Assembly: GCF_000787575.1 (NCBI RefSeq)
Contig: NW_012236527.1
Location: 124,001 to 188,000 of the forward strand
DNA: 64,000 nt
Direction of reading: 5' to 3'
Source: Acytostelium subglobosum LB1
Lineage: Eukaryota; Evosea; Eumycetozoa; Acytosteliales; Acytosteliaceae
In this document: positions 42,137-55,000 of the stretch, piece by piece
How the letters are laid out: each line of letters starts with the position of its first letter
Numbering within the stretch: position 1 is the stretch's first letter
Program-made: the position numbers and the translations under genes
The notes under the pieces: model-generated
What the model was told of the DNA's origin: nothing
What the model saw: the letters and a program-made list of their open reading frames with translations, nothing else
Database searches by the model: none

Positions 42137-43590
42137 TTATTCCATCGTTAATATCAACTCCAACAATGATACCAAGCCATCGACGCCAAGTATCTCCTTT
42201 AGGAATGATTTAAAGTTGTCTGGATCTATGATGGTGAAGCATGTTAGGATGATGATAGAATGATTGATTGATCGCGAATGAATGAACATACCTGTGAGGA
42301 ATAAACTGGTCATTCGACCAATGATAACATCTTTGTTACCTTGGGATATGTCCTCGATCAGGAGATTGGTCAGCTCGTCAAATAGTGGAGAGATTGGTGA
42401 AGAGTCCACTGTGTTGTCAATGATCACTGGAGGAGGTGGAGGTGGAAGCTCATTGATGTACTGATCGACTGGCGACGAGGAGTAGCCAGATGGCGAGGGC
42501 GGCAGCGGGAGCCCGACCATTCCACCCATGTCCTCTCCGCCCGCCGTCGACTTATCACTCTGGAATATGAAGTCCTTATTGTCGAGCATCGCGGCAACCA
42601 TGTTGCAATGGTTCTGAATCTGCTGGAACGAGTCTGCCGTCTGTGAGTTTGGCTGTATCGAGCGGATGAGGTTGGGCGCGAAGCACACTGCCAGTGCGAC
42701 CGAGTTCATCTTGTTTGTTGGGGAGTTGGAGATGATGTGCTGGTGGAGGAAGTCCACGAGGTAGTTCAATATCTTTAAGTTCTCATTCGGTAGCTTTGTG
42801 ATAAAGTCCCTGATTGCCGTCACCGTTGTTGGCGTCGCCATGTTGGGGAACAGCTCTATCGGTATCAGGGGGAACTTGGACTCGCGAAGATACAGCTTGA
42901 GCAGTCCTGCCAAGTCATGTGTCGTGTGGCTAATGTCCAGATTGAGTTCAGCTGATTGATTGAAAGGAGTGACATGTCAGATGATTGATTGATCGATCAA
43001 AGTTGGAGATACTAACGAGTATTGAGTGATAGCCACAATGTCCTTATTGTCTCTGCATTGCCATTGATTCGGAATATTCCTTCGGTATTGGATACTACAT
43101 GATCATAAATGTTAGTGTCGGTCGGTCCATCACTTACTTCAATCAATGTAATGTACTCACCATCAGCCTTCTTTAGTGCTTCGACAACTCTGTAGACATT
43201 GAAGTAGGAGAGATTGGATGAGTTGTAGGGTGCGTTGAGGATGTGTCGTTCATAGAGTGAGTCGCGAGATGGTCGATGTGTAAAGAACTTCTTTAACTTG
43301 TTTGATATGATCGTTGACTTTGTGTTTGACTTGGCGTCTCTTGGAGGTGGAGGTGGAGGTGGACTCTTCTGAGGTGGTCCATTTTGTTGTTGTTGTTGTT
43401 GTGGCTGTTGCTGATGTGAAGTTGACAAAGGCTGTGAATGTGATGCTGATGTTGTCAGTGGAGATGAATGATAATGTTGATGTGGATTAGCATTTGGCAA
43501 AGGTGCAGAAGTAGGTGGGAGAGTGAGAGGTGGAGGAGGAAGTGGCGCCGCCAATGCTCCTGGCTTAGGTCTTGATCCTGGAATATTCAT
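42137..43590 (-). CDS. RhoGAP-domain protein with Pro-rich N-terminus
   Basis: Four exons (43590-43161, 43094-43017, 42951-42292, 42225-42137) give 418 residues. Residues 1-90 are Pro/Gln/Ser-rich with poly-Pro stretches suited to SH3, WW or profilin binding. The RhoGAP domain spans about residues 120-300: [27 protein letters not shown] with the catalytic Arg finger at Arg152, [16 protein letters not shown] and [12 protein letters not shown] second Pro-rich patch (LPPPPPPVI) and a helical C-terminus follow. It should accelerate GTP hydrolysis by a Rho/Rac protein and thus regulate actin. The second intron uses a GTTAGT donor, unlike the GTATGT/GTAAGT norm here. Confidence 0.9.
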
Positions 43591-44233
43591 TATTTAATTA
43601 TTTAAGTATTATTATTAATATATATTATTTGTTATATTAGTTATAAGTAGTTGTAATGTGAAGTGATCGAGTAGTGTTCAATCATTCATTCATTCATTGT
43701 TTGATGGACACCCCTTTGCATGTAGACACACAATCAATCAATCAAATACAATACACACACACCATCAGTTTAAACGTATTTGCCTCGAGGGAAGGGTGAA
43801 TGTATGATCAATGATTGAATAAGGATTGTCCAGTCCATGTTTGACCCGAACGATTATTTGAATCAAATTGTGGGTGTTGTGTGGGGCAATGTCACATTGA
43901 TTGGCAGCTCGTGGGTTCCGGCAGTGTCAAATGACCACATCTTCACATCACAATGTTTGGTTACATCAAATTAATTGCCTGTGATAGGACCAGGGTCGCA
44001 AGTTTGTAAGATCACGATCAGGTCCAGGTAGGCATCTGAATAAACACGAACGACTGATCAGTGGATGGGCTGTTTGCAAGATGTTCCAAGGTTTATGAAT
44101 GGAGTTTGCTTTGAAGATGAAAGGAGTAAAGTTGATTGGTTGATTGATTGAAAGGATGGAAGGACGACACTCTGTCGCCAAGAGATCTAAAGTTGTTTTG
44201 TGTTTTGCGTGATACGTTCTGATGATGATGGCA
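43591..44233. other. intergenic region, no gene seen
   Basis: About 640 bp upstream of the RhoGAP gene and downstream of the RRM gene. The half near 43591-43660 is very A+T-rich and promoter-like. No frame or RNA gene supported. Confidence 0.45.
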
Positions 44234-45496
44234 CTACTGCTCATTGGTTGGTTCGTTCAGATGCTCCTGGATGAGCGACTCAATCTCTGCATCTTCATTG
44301 TGGCTTGGCTCGGTTGGCTTCATTTCAAAGTCTGCGTCATACTTCTCTTTCTTTTTCTCCTCGATCAAACGACTTGACTCCTCAGAGATTGAAGTGAACT
44401 GGTTCTCTACGGATTGCGAGATGTTGGTGGCCGTCTGCTTGATTCCCGTGCCCAGACTGGAGACCATGTCCACGCCCTTGGACACGGTGGGGTTCTCCTG
44501 TGCCTTGGCAGCCAACGTCGACATCTGTTGCGAGATCATGTCCGTGGCACTCTTGAACATGCCACTGATCTGGAATCGCTCGTCCACAGCCTTGGCCTTC
44601 TCCACCACGGCAGTCTTGACAGCGGTGGCGTTCTCTCCAATGTGCATCTCCTTTGCCTTCTCCACAACAGCGGTCTTGATTGCACTCGCTCCCTCACTGA
44701 TGTGCAGCTTCTGATCGATCTCTGAGGCGGTCGCCTTGATCGACTCGGCGCCACCCTTGATCTTGTTGGAGATGTTGTTCTCCTCGTCCACCTGTCTGGC
44801 CTTGTGGATGGCCTCCTGTCCCAGTGTGTATCCAGCCGCCAACATTGATGCAATGACCGATGTCTTTGTTCTCTCAGAGTCTGGCACGGTGTGCTCGCGA
44901 TTGGTTATCGAGTCCTTTGACAAGTTCACAGCTGGGTTGTGCTCGCCACCCAAGTTTGACGATGAGTCACTATTTACACTGATGGCATCGGCACTCTGTG
45001 GTGAGCTGACCGTTCTGTTACTAGAGTCCACTGGACCATGTATCGATGCATTATATGGAACCACCTGTATGACCTTGTCCACAATCAATGCATTGGTCAA
45101 CAACAATGCAGTCTTGGCAGCTGACTCTGTCTCAAATACAACTATTCCTTCTTGTGCAGATCTAGCTGCATCTCTATATTCATTCATTCATTCAGTAATT
45201 GATTAGTACATTATCCAATCAATCAGTCCATCATCCAAGTCAAGTCTACAACATACTCTCTCAATACCAAGTCGATGATCTTTCCACAGAATGAGAAGAA
45301 GTCTGAAACAGTCTTTGTATTTGCTTTGTATGATATATTTGTAACAAATACTGCCTCTATGTTCTATATTCATGTACATTGAATGTTAGCTTATTATTAC
45401 AATGATGATTGATCACTCATTCAATCATTCATTCATTCAATTAATCAACTATAATATACTCACTCTGGCTTGTGTTGGTGATGATGATTCTGACAT
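44234..45496 (-). CDS. RRM protein with long helical C-terminus (BPA1-like plan)
   Basis: Three exons (45496-45464, 45363-45257, 45173-44234) give 359 residues. Residues about 12-85 form an RNA-recognition-motif-like fold: IEAVFVTNISYKANTKTVSD, FFSFCGKIIDLVL, GIVVFETESAAKTALLL and IQVVPYN. RNP aromatic residues are only partly kept, so it may bind protein rather than RNA. Residues 130-310 are Ala/Lys/Glu-rich amphipathic helices with repeats such as AVKTAVVEKAKEMHIGE. RRM plus such a tail is the plan of plant 'binding partner of ACD11' proteins and their relatives; a membrane- or lipid-related role is inferred. The second intron contains GCTAAC. Confidence 0.8.
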
Positions 45497-45833
45497 TATT
45501 TATAGTTAGTTTGTGTATATGTATGTAGATATAGTTTATGTATATGTAGGTAATAGGTTATATTATTGAATGATGAAGATACAACAAGTCAAGTGAAGTG
45601 GGGAAGTTGATTGATTGAATGACACGATGAGGGGTGTGTGGTGGAATGGGGGTGGTGTCGTGGAATTCCCAACTTGCCAGGTTCGAGTCAACAAGGTCTG
45701 AGTGTGTCCTGGAACATGGACAAAGGTACACTTGGATCATTACCATGATCATCTGATCGATCAATCATTGAATGAAGATATAATACTAATGAATAACAAT
45801 GATATGATGTGATGGATTGATTAAGGGGTATTA
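45497..45833. other. intergenic region, no gene seen
   Basis: About 335 bp between two minus-strand genes. The part next to 45497 is A+T-rich (promoter side). A GGTTCGAGTC sequence at 45681 resembles a tRNA B-box, but no cloverleaf could be built around it. Confidence 0.4.
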
Positions 45834-48022
45834 TTACAACTTTTTGACAATGGGAGCAGCCTTGGAAATGACTGTTGCAGTGGATGTGATCGTTGGTCTT
45901 GTAGCCACTGGTGATGACGTAGCTGGAGTTGATGGCTTATTCTCCTTCAATTCCTTAACTTCTCTCTCAAGTGCACTATATTTGATTGATTGATTGATTG
46001 ATTAGTGATTGATTGATTGAATGATTGAAAGGCAATGAATGAACTTACGCAATTCTTTGTTGCAGTGCCTCTGTTTCTTGTTGATGAGCGACAACCAGTT
46101 GCTTGGTGAACTCTGCCAATAATGGTTGGAGCAACTTGTCAAAGGATCCTGATGATGTTGAGGAGGAGGAACCGTGGTGTGGAGCCAGAGCTGGTGATTT
46201 CTTGGTGTCTGGTTGGGATGGTGCTGGGGTTGATACAGCGGCAACAGGTGCTTGTGCAACTGGCGCAACTGGTGCAACAGCAACTGGTGCTGGAGCTGGT
46301 GTTGGTGCAACAGCAACTGGAGCTGGAGCTGGAGTATGAACTGGTGCTACTGGAGCTGGAGCTGGAGTGTGGACTGGTGCAACTGGTGTTGGAGCAGGCT
46401 TGTGGACTGCTGGAGCGCTTGGGAGCTCTCTCTTGGCTGGGGCGGCAGTCTTTTGGACTGGTGCCACTGGTGTTGGAGCCTTGGCTGGGGCTGGAGCCGG
46501 AGCAGGGGTGGGTGTAACCTTGACTGGTGCTGGTTGAACTGGTGCAACAGCAACTGGAGCTGGAGCCTGGGGCTCTGGCTCTGGGACCACCTCACCGCTG
46601 GTCTCGTAGAATGAGTATGCGTTGGGGTCGGCTGCTGCGTCGTATGTGTCGGCCTCGGGCTCAATCCACTCGACACAGTTGTTGGGGAAGTAACCAGAGG
46701 TCTCGCCAACGAATCCCTCCCACCAGTACTCGTCATCCCAGGCGTACACGGCAATGGTGTCGCCAACGTTGAGGTTCAGCTCACCCTCGTCGGCGGCGGC
46801 GTGCGCATAGACGACGCGGGCCTTGGGGTAGAGCTCGGCAAAGTCCTGCTCGGTGACTTGGGCCTCGACGGCAGCGGGTGCTGGTGCCGGGGCGTCCTCG
46901 ATGAACTTGACAAAGGTGCGTGGGAAGTAGCCGACCTGTCCGTTGACAGAGCCGCCCAGCCACTCGGGGTTGTCCTCCTGGATGACCTCAATGATGTCGC
47001 CTGTCTTGATGGACAGCTCGTCCTCGCTGGTCTTCTGGTAGTCGTACAAAGCCTGTACCTTCTTCTTGGCGGGGGCTACGACGCCCGTGCCACCAATACC
47101 GTGGGCCTTCTTCCACTCGATGATCTTCTGGATGACCTTTTGTTCGCGCTTTCGCAGTGCCTCTGTCTCGTTCTTCTTGACCTCGATCTGCTTGTCGAGA
47201 CTCTCGAGCGACTTTGTGTCCTTCTGCTTCTCGTAGACCTCGCGCATGTGCTCCATGCCCTTGCGACCCTTGACACTGTTGTCGATGGCATCCCTGATCT
47301 TGGTGAGCGTCTGCTCCATGAACTTGGGGTCGGACTCTTGATCCTTGATCGTTCCGATCTCGGCCTGCAGCGACTCACGCTTCATCTTCATCTCATCGAG
47401 ATGTCTGGTCTTCTCCTTGAGTGTAGACTCTACCAACTTGGTCTGCTTCGAGTCGCTCTGTGTTTGATACACCTGCAACATCTTTGTCATACCCTTGATA
47501 GCAATATCCGACTCATTGATCAATGTGTTCAAAGTCTTTATCTCCTTCTCAATGTCTTCAATTTCTCTCATTCCTGGTCGTAGCAAGTGTGGGAGTATGT
47601 ACATGTTAGTCAGCTGAATGATCGCGCGGCAACATCGACAACATACCATTGTCCAACTCCTTGATGGTGAATCTTAGGGTGCAGTTGTTCTGATCGGTGA
47701 CCTTGAAGTCGCACTCAAAGTTGGGAGGGGCGACACGACGGAAGCCACGCTTGCCAAAGTATGGGTTGTTCCAGAAGAACTCAAACTCGAGGGACGAGCC
47801 ATCGACCGTGTAGATGGAGCCAGCCTCTGTGCTGCCGAGGATTGCAGTGGACTCTGAACCAAACTCCACTGTACCCAGAGGCAGGATGACATCAGGTGGA
47901 GGCACCTTCCACTGTCCACTTGTCAAAGGATGTGACTTTAGCACCAACTTCTTTGACGAAGAGTTATAGATTGACACACGCACACTGCGTGCTGCCTTAT
48001 TCATTTCATCCAATATATCCAT
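45834..48022 (-). CDS. beta-sandwich, coiled-coil and double SH3 scaffold protein
   Basis: Three exons (48022-47647, 47573-46049, 45975-45834) give 680 residues. Residues 10-122 look like the single beta-sandwich of the aegerolysin/ET79-like families: VSIYNSSSKKLVLKS, GQWKVPPPDVILPLG, VEFGSESTAILGSTEAGSIY and FEFFWNNPYFGKRGFRR. Residues 126-295 are a heptad-rich coiled coil. Two SH3 domains follow: about 297-355 (VQALYDYQKTSEDELSIKTG, GYFPRTFVKFIE) and about 379-435 (RVVYAHAAADEGELNLNVGD, GYFPNNCVEWIE). Residues 450-620 are Pro/Ala/Val repeats, then a short coiled coil. A lipid- or membrane-binding head combined with SH3 adaptors suggests a cortical or endocytic scaffold. The head assignment is by pattern only. 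Confidence 0.8.
46180..46560 (-). repeat. Pro/Ala/Val-rich coding repeat
   Basis: Degenerate repeats encoding units such as PAPVAPVHT and TPAPAPVAV inside the SH3 scaffold gene. They form an extended linker and are probably variable in length between strains. Confidence 0.75.
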
Positions 48023-49019
48023 TCTACTATCTCTATTCTATTATTTGTTTGTTATTATTATTATTATTATTATTACAATTATATCTATCTAGTTGTAGTA
48101 AGACCTTGAGTTAATACCTGTTGTAGTAGTGATGCAGGTTGAAATAAATGGAGATATTATGAATTGTTGATGATGATATTTGACATGAGACCATGATTGA
48201 AACCCAACATTAATTGAAATTGTTTTGTTTTCAATGATGTGATACTTCTTTTGCCCGAAGTCGGCTTCATGAAGGCACAATGACTATTCGATCACAACAA
48301 CAATGAATACCCTTATATCATATGATATAAATAAATAAATAAAAATATATGTTTGATTTATTTACTGAGTGAGTGGAACTATCCCACCTTCCAGGTTAAC
48401 AATCACTACAGTGAAATATATAGATCAAATAATGATCGATCTATTATTTTTCTAATTAAGGATTGGATTATTTATGTACATGCACAAATGTACATTTATT
48501 AAATATCACTACTTGTTGTATCTCAAATACAAATATAACAAATAACCCACTTGAACACGTCGACACTATTGTATCTTTTGTATCTTGCCAATCAATCACC
48601 AATCAGAGTGAGTTCATGCATTATGCAGTCCTTGTGCACACAAGAAACACTCTTTAGAGTTTTCCAAAACAAAGAAAGATCTCGCTTGTTCAAGTTAGGG
48701 TAGGTTTGTTTGTTTGGTTCGTGTTTATGTATGTTTGTGGTTGACTAGTGCTAGCAACTTGAATGGTTGAAGAGCAGGAGTGTGGGGGTTTGGTCATGCA
48801 TGCAAACATGCGAGGGTCAATGACATGACCCGAGTGAGTTCACCTTTATTCACTTTCAAGTCAACAACGTCATTGTATTTATATATATATATATACAACT
48901 CATTATTATTACGTATAATAATACAATGAGGTAACATTCACAAACAAACACTATTCACATCAACAACAACAACAACAACATTGAACTGACACATAGTATA
49001 TATACCAAACCTTAGGTTG
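48023..49019. other. long intergenic region, divergent promoters
   Basis: About 1 kb separating the SH3 scaffold gene from the giant surface-protein gene. It is A+T-rich with TTA runs at 48053-48075, ATAAATAAATAA near 48330, a TATATATATATA run at 48880-48895 and an inverted pair gggtca/tgaccc (48814-48831). No gene recognised. The length suits a developmentally regulated promoter, though nothing proves that. Confidence 0.45.
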
Positions 49020-52000
49020 ATGAAATATAGCTTACAACATCAGGCTAATAGGATGGTCTATGCTGTTGTGGTGGCACTGGTGGTGCTGACCTGCAGCGGC
49101 TTGACATTGGCCCAGATGGCAACAAGCGATGAGGCTTGCCCTTATCAGGCATTGCCCACCAATTTGAACTCACTCGATATGCTCGGATTCAATCAAGAGA
49201 TGCATCTGCAGCAGACCTACTATTATAACTTCAAGAGCTTCTCACAAGACATCTATTTCACACTCCAACAGCCCAGTGCATTCAGAGTGTACGTCGCGCC
49301 CAGCGAGGCCGACGTCGACCTCTGGCTCTATCCAGCCGCCTCTAGAACGCCCATTGTCGTGAGTATCTCGTCCCCATGGGACATAAGACTCAGGGAGGCG
49401 ATCACTCACACTCTTCCATCGATCATAATAGCACTCAGCCGATACGACAACAGGAATGGACGAGTCGATCAATGCGACCCTACCAGCAGGAGACTACAAG
49501 CTTAGATTCTTGTTCTTCTCAGTCACAAAGGCAAAGGGATTGGCATGTCCAACCCTCACACTCGAACTTGCCATTGTACCAACTGTAAGTGTTCACGTGG
49601 ACATGACTTGCAAGGCCCAAGACCAATCGCGACTGTTGCTGACAAAACATCCGACACATCCCAATGATCTTAGGCAACATTGGTAACAAGATCAAGCAGC
49701 GTTGTTTGTCCATCGACATCTCAGGCACCCACATTCCAGCTCAACTTTAACAGCACGGTGGGTGCAACATACTCGTACGATTCGGATATTGATCAAGCGG
49801 GCACAGTAATGAACATCCGTCAATCAGCCAGCAACACTGTCAACTTCTTCCAGAAATACACACTCAACATGCCCGCTGGCGTCATCGACACTGACAAGTG
49901 GGGCGTCGAGATCACACTCGGCTCTGACTTTATCACTGGAGGATCATTAGGGTAATGCATTGCATCCACTCGTCCCGCGTGCAACCTAGTCGCGCTCATT
50001 CACTCACTCACTCATTCATTCATACTCAACTAGACTCCTGATACAATCAACTGATGCACTAGACCCCACACCAAAGTTCCCTTGCTTGAAGCCAGGAAAC
50101 TGCACAATCGGTGTACACTTGACAAAGAACCACGCTACACTCAAGACTGTGTTGCTGCCAGGCACCTACAACCTCTACCTCTATGATCAGACGTCAGAGA
50201 AGGACTTTAACATTGGGCCCAGCTGCACGATCTATTCGCTCAAGGTCGACATTGGATCAGCTCACGAGACAGAGACTTTTTTGAACTGTGATGCCAACAA
50301 CCTTCCCGACTCGTTCAACTCTGTTGGCTACATCGATGATGGTGGATATCTATACTTTAGCGAGGATGTCTTTTTAGATCTCGTCGCCAAGCAAGACACA
50401 GTCAATGTATGTGTTTGACTGACAAGCAGTCAGGCTGGCATGACATGACATGCCATCCAAGCAGCATCACTAACATCCTCATCATCCCAGTTCACTCTTG
50501 ACACACCTAGCTACGTCCGTGCTTACATCCCATCACATCGTGTTGACATTGATCTTGAGATCACAAACTCAACTGGCATCTTGGTGTCATCGTTCAAGCT
50601 TGGTGGCGAGGAGGAGATCACAGCGTTCCTCTACCCAGGCGACTACCAGTTCAAGGTGTTGTTCTGGGGCAAGAACATCGATATATTCTGCGATACGTTC
50701 AGTCTGGAGTTTGCCATCGCGCCACAGTCAGACTACAATGAGCTCAACTACTGCCAGAACATCACGGCCAACTTTTTGCCCGCACTATCTGGCATCCAGA
50801 AGGCACTCGACGACAGTGGAGGCTTCTTTGTCTTTAACAACATCTCGTCGCTGCCAACTTACGCGCTGACCGACCTGAGCACCGTGCAGAACTACACGTT
50901 CACCATCGACGGCCCTTCATACTTCTCGTTGGAGTTGGACTCTAACTTCATCCTGGGCGACATGCGCGCCATGCTGATCACAGAGCCCGACGAGCACCAC
51001 GACGACCCAATCGTCAACCTCGGCACACACTCCCGCAACACCCATCACATCTTCCTCCAGCTGGAGAACGGCACGTACACGCTGTCGTTGCTTCCAGGAC
51101 TCACCTCCAAGAACTCCAAGTTCCTCCCATCCTGCATCCTCTTCTCACTCATCATCACCATCGAGCCCTTCGTCGTGGCCAAGCCATGCTTTGGCAACCT
51201 GCTGTTCCCCGTCAACCTGAACACGCCTGGCTATCTCGGCACGTCGACCTCGATCCATCTCACCGACGAGTTCTTGGTGCCCGATATCAGCGCCATCACC
51301 ATCGAACAAGAGACCGTCTTCAACGTGAGCGTTCCATCTTTCTTCCGCGCCTTTATCGAGGACTCTGACATTGATGTGGACATTACACTCTGGGAGGGCA
51401 CCAACAAGGTAGTCAAATCCGGCAACTTCAACGGCGAGGAGTCCCTCGAGTACATGCTCAAGGTTGGTGTCGCATATCGCTTCGTCATCTCGTTCTACCA
51501 CTGGCCCATCGTCACTCCCGCGCAACAGTGCTACCTGTACAGCGCGGCACTCGCCATCACACCCGCATCGGAGAACCCCAAGGACAAGTGCAAGTCAAAC
51601 ATCCTGCCCGACGCCAACTTTGTGCCCACGCCCGACCTCACGTACAAGCCCAACCACGGCGCGTTCCGCTTCACTCAGGGCAACTCCACATTCTCCCAGG
51701 ACATCCCCTTCACCGTGCCCACCAAACAGAAGCTCAACGCCATGTTCCGCGCCATCCTCACCTACGACTTTGTCTGGAATGACGTCGTCATTGCCCTAAA
51801 GAGCTCGACCGGCACCATCATTACCTACTCCACGCTCGGCTACAACAGCGCCAACATCTTCCCCATCTCTCTCACGCCCGGCAACTACCTGCTCAGCATC
51901 TACGAGCCCTTCCTCACGTACACCAACAACAAGGGCGTCGCTCTTACCAACTGTGTTGAGTTCACACTCGATGTCGGTATCCAGCTCGTGGACAACACTC

Positions 52001-55000
52001 AGGTCCAGCAGGACACCATCGTCTGTGACAGTCTCCTCCTGCCCAACACCTTCAATTCGATCGGCTACATGTCGGCCCTCACTGGCAATGCCCTCTCCTT
52101 CCAACAACAGGTGCTTGTCGACGTCATGAAGGGCAGCGACACTGTGGCTCTCAGCCTTGCCGCCGATTCGCTGCTCAGGGTCTTCCTGCCCGCGCATCCC
52201 ACCGTCGACATTGACATTCGTCTGATGTCTGGCTCCAGCATCGTTGACAAAAGTACCACCACCGGTGAGGAGATCCTCTACGACCAGCTTGGCAGCGGCG
52301 ACTACGTGCTCAAGTTCCTCTACTTTGGCCAGGGTGGTCCTCTTCCCAAGGTCGAAGACTGCACAAGCTTCAACGCCGTCATCACTGCCGCCACCATCTC
52401 ATCGCTCAGCAGCAACACCTTTATCACCTCGGAGTGCTCCAACGCCACGGCCACCATGCCAACCACTATCAACCCCAACCAGAACACTACCGTGACATAC
52501 CAGCGTCAGATGCGCGTACCCACCCCGCCAACCGTCATGTCCTTCACGACGACCGGCCAGTCAAATCTCAAGCTGTGGTTGAAGTACAACGATCTTGTCG
52601 ACTCTATGATGATCAAGGTCAACAGCACCACCATCGTCAATGGCAAGACCGTGTCCAAGACGTTCTACCCTCTGTACGAGAGCGGCAAGGCCACTTTCAA
52701 CGAGTGGCTCCCAGCGGGAAGCTACCAGGTCACTCTGTACGACGCCTACCAAAAGTACAACCCAGTGATCTCGCTCAAGTGCGCCCAGTACACATTCTCT
52801 TACCTGCTCAACACCACTGCGCCAGTTACACCCACCTGTGACACGACCAACATGCTCCCCACCGACTTGTTCTCGCCCAACGGTGGCAGCGCCCCGTATG
52901 GCGGTCCACAGGCAGCCAACGGTGAGATCGTCATGCGTAGTGCCCGCTTCTACATGTCCAAGGACAAGTCGTACCAGCACAACAGGATTGCCTTCAACGT
53001 GCCCACCGTCCCTGTCTACATGCGAATCTACTCAGAGACGGCGCCAAACAACGACATTGACCTGTTCGTGTACAAGAACGGTTCGGACCCCTCGTCCATG
53101 ATCTACTCGTCCTTCATGGGCTCCAACGTCGAGTCTGCGCTCTGGCTGCTGCAGCCACAGTCCACTCCCTACACTCTGGATGTCAAGTTCCTGCGCGTTA
53201 GCAACTTGCAGTCGTGCAACTTGTTCCTCTTCCAGATCGCCATCGAGACTGTCGACAACCTCTTGGAGGACATGCTATGCCCAACGCCTTTGCCCAACGA
53301 AGTGAACCAGGTGCCACCCGAGACCATCAACCTGCCTCTGGGCAAGGACGTCAACATTGGCTCGGAGACCTACCTGTTCACCGGCACACGTATCAACAAC
53401 AACATCGATAAGAAGACCGGTAACTTCCGCTACCGCATGAGCATTGAGGTGCCCTCGAACGTGATGTTGTACGCAACGCTCGGCTTTGACTTCCTGGACA
53501 ACGACCTCGACCTCACCCTCTCGATGCGTAACAATGACGGCACGACCACCCAGATCACCCAGGGCATCAACACATTGCCAAGGACCACAGACACTGCCTA
53601 CAACTTCATGAACCAGATCCAGTCCAACCTGACCACTGGCAACTACTTCCTGGACATCACTGAGAACATGAACGTCAACAGTTTCAACAACTCGCAGGCC
53701 TGTCACTCATTCAGCTTCCACCTCATCGCCCAATCGCTGGTCGTCGGCCTGGCACCACGTGTGCTTAGCATCCTACCACCAGGCGGCTTCAACCTCCTCC
53801 CGAACCAACCAATCTCACTCAGCATCCACTTCTCCGAGGCCGTCTACAACGACCCCTCGACCACTATGCTCAACCACACCATCAGCACGCGTGCCATCCT
53901 CCTGACATCAACCACAAAGACCGGCTTGCAGATCCAGCCCAACGAAGCAGTTCTCAAGAAGAGTGATCAGACCACACTTGTCGTCTCTTTCTTCCCTGTC
54001 GACGCCAGCACCGCATGGAACCTCACCATCGACAGCTCCAAGTTCAAGTCGGTCAGCGGCATCATGTTCCAGGACGAGGTCACCACCATGTCTCACATCT
54101 ACAACATGTTTGTCTGCAGCTGCAATGGACATGGCACGTGCAACCTGGCAAAGGGCGACACCAACTGCCAGTGTGACGATCCCTGGACCGGCAAGGACTG
54201 TTCCAAGTGCAAGGGTGGCTACCATGGTGTCGGCCCGCGCTGCGTTGCCAACGTTCCTTGCGCAGCAAACAACACCGACTGCAATGGACACGGCAAGTGT
54301 AACGCTGACGACGGATTCCCCGAATGCACCTGTTTCACCGGCTTCACCACGCTCAACGTCTCGGCCATGTGCTCGTCATGTGACGTCGGCTACAACAACT
54401 ACCCCAACTGCACGATGGGCACGGACCGCGGCACCCTATGCACTGCTCCCTTGCTTCCCGTCTCACTCAACACCACCGAGTACTTGATGTTCAATCAAAG
54501 AATGCACATCCAGGACGACTACTACCTGGACATTGACGCCGGCAGCCACTCGATGCTCGTGGAGATCAGCGAACCAAGTGTGATGCGTGTCTATGTTGAG
54601 CCACATCGCGCTGACATTGACCTGTGGCTCTACCGCGACAACCAGGTTGTCGACCGCTCCATCAGCTTTGGTCACGAAGAGGTGCTGCTCAACACATTGC
54701 AGCCAGGCACCTATCTGCTCAACTTCAAGTACTACATCTGGAACAAGAATGTAGAGTTGGACTGCGACACATTCAACATGGAGCTGTCCATTGACACTGT
54801 GGAGAACCTGCATCAGGACATGGGACAATGGATCAACAACTGTTTGACGACTGCTCTTCCACCAAGCGACATTGTGCCCAAGATCGTTAACACTGCCTAC
54901 CAATCGGCCAACCCCACCAAGCTCTACACCGTCCCCTATGTCAGTCAGAAGCAATCCACATACCTCTGGGAACACAACTTTCACCGTTGCGCCACCAAAG

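Noticed and set aside
45640-45720. tRNA gene suggested by GGTTCGAGTC
   Set aside because: No A-box at the right distance and no acceptor or anticodon stem could be paired.
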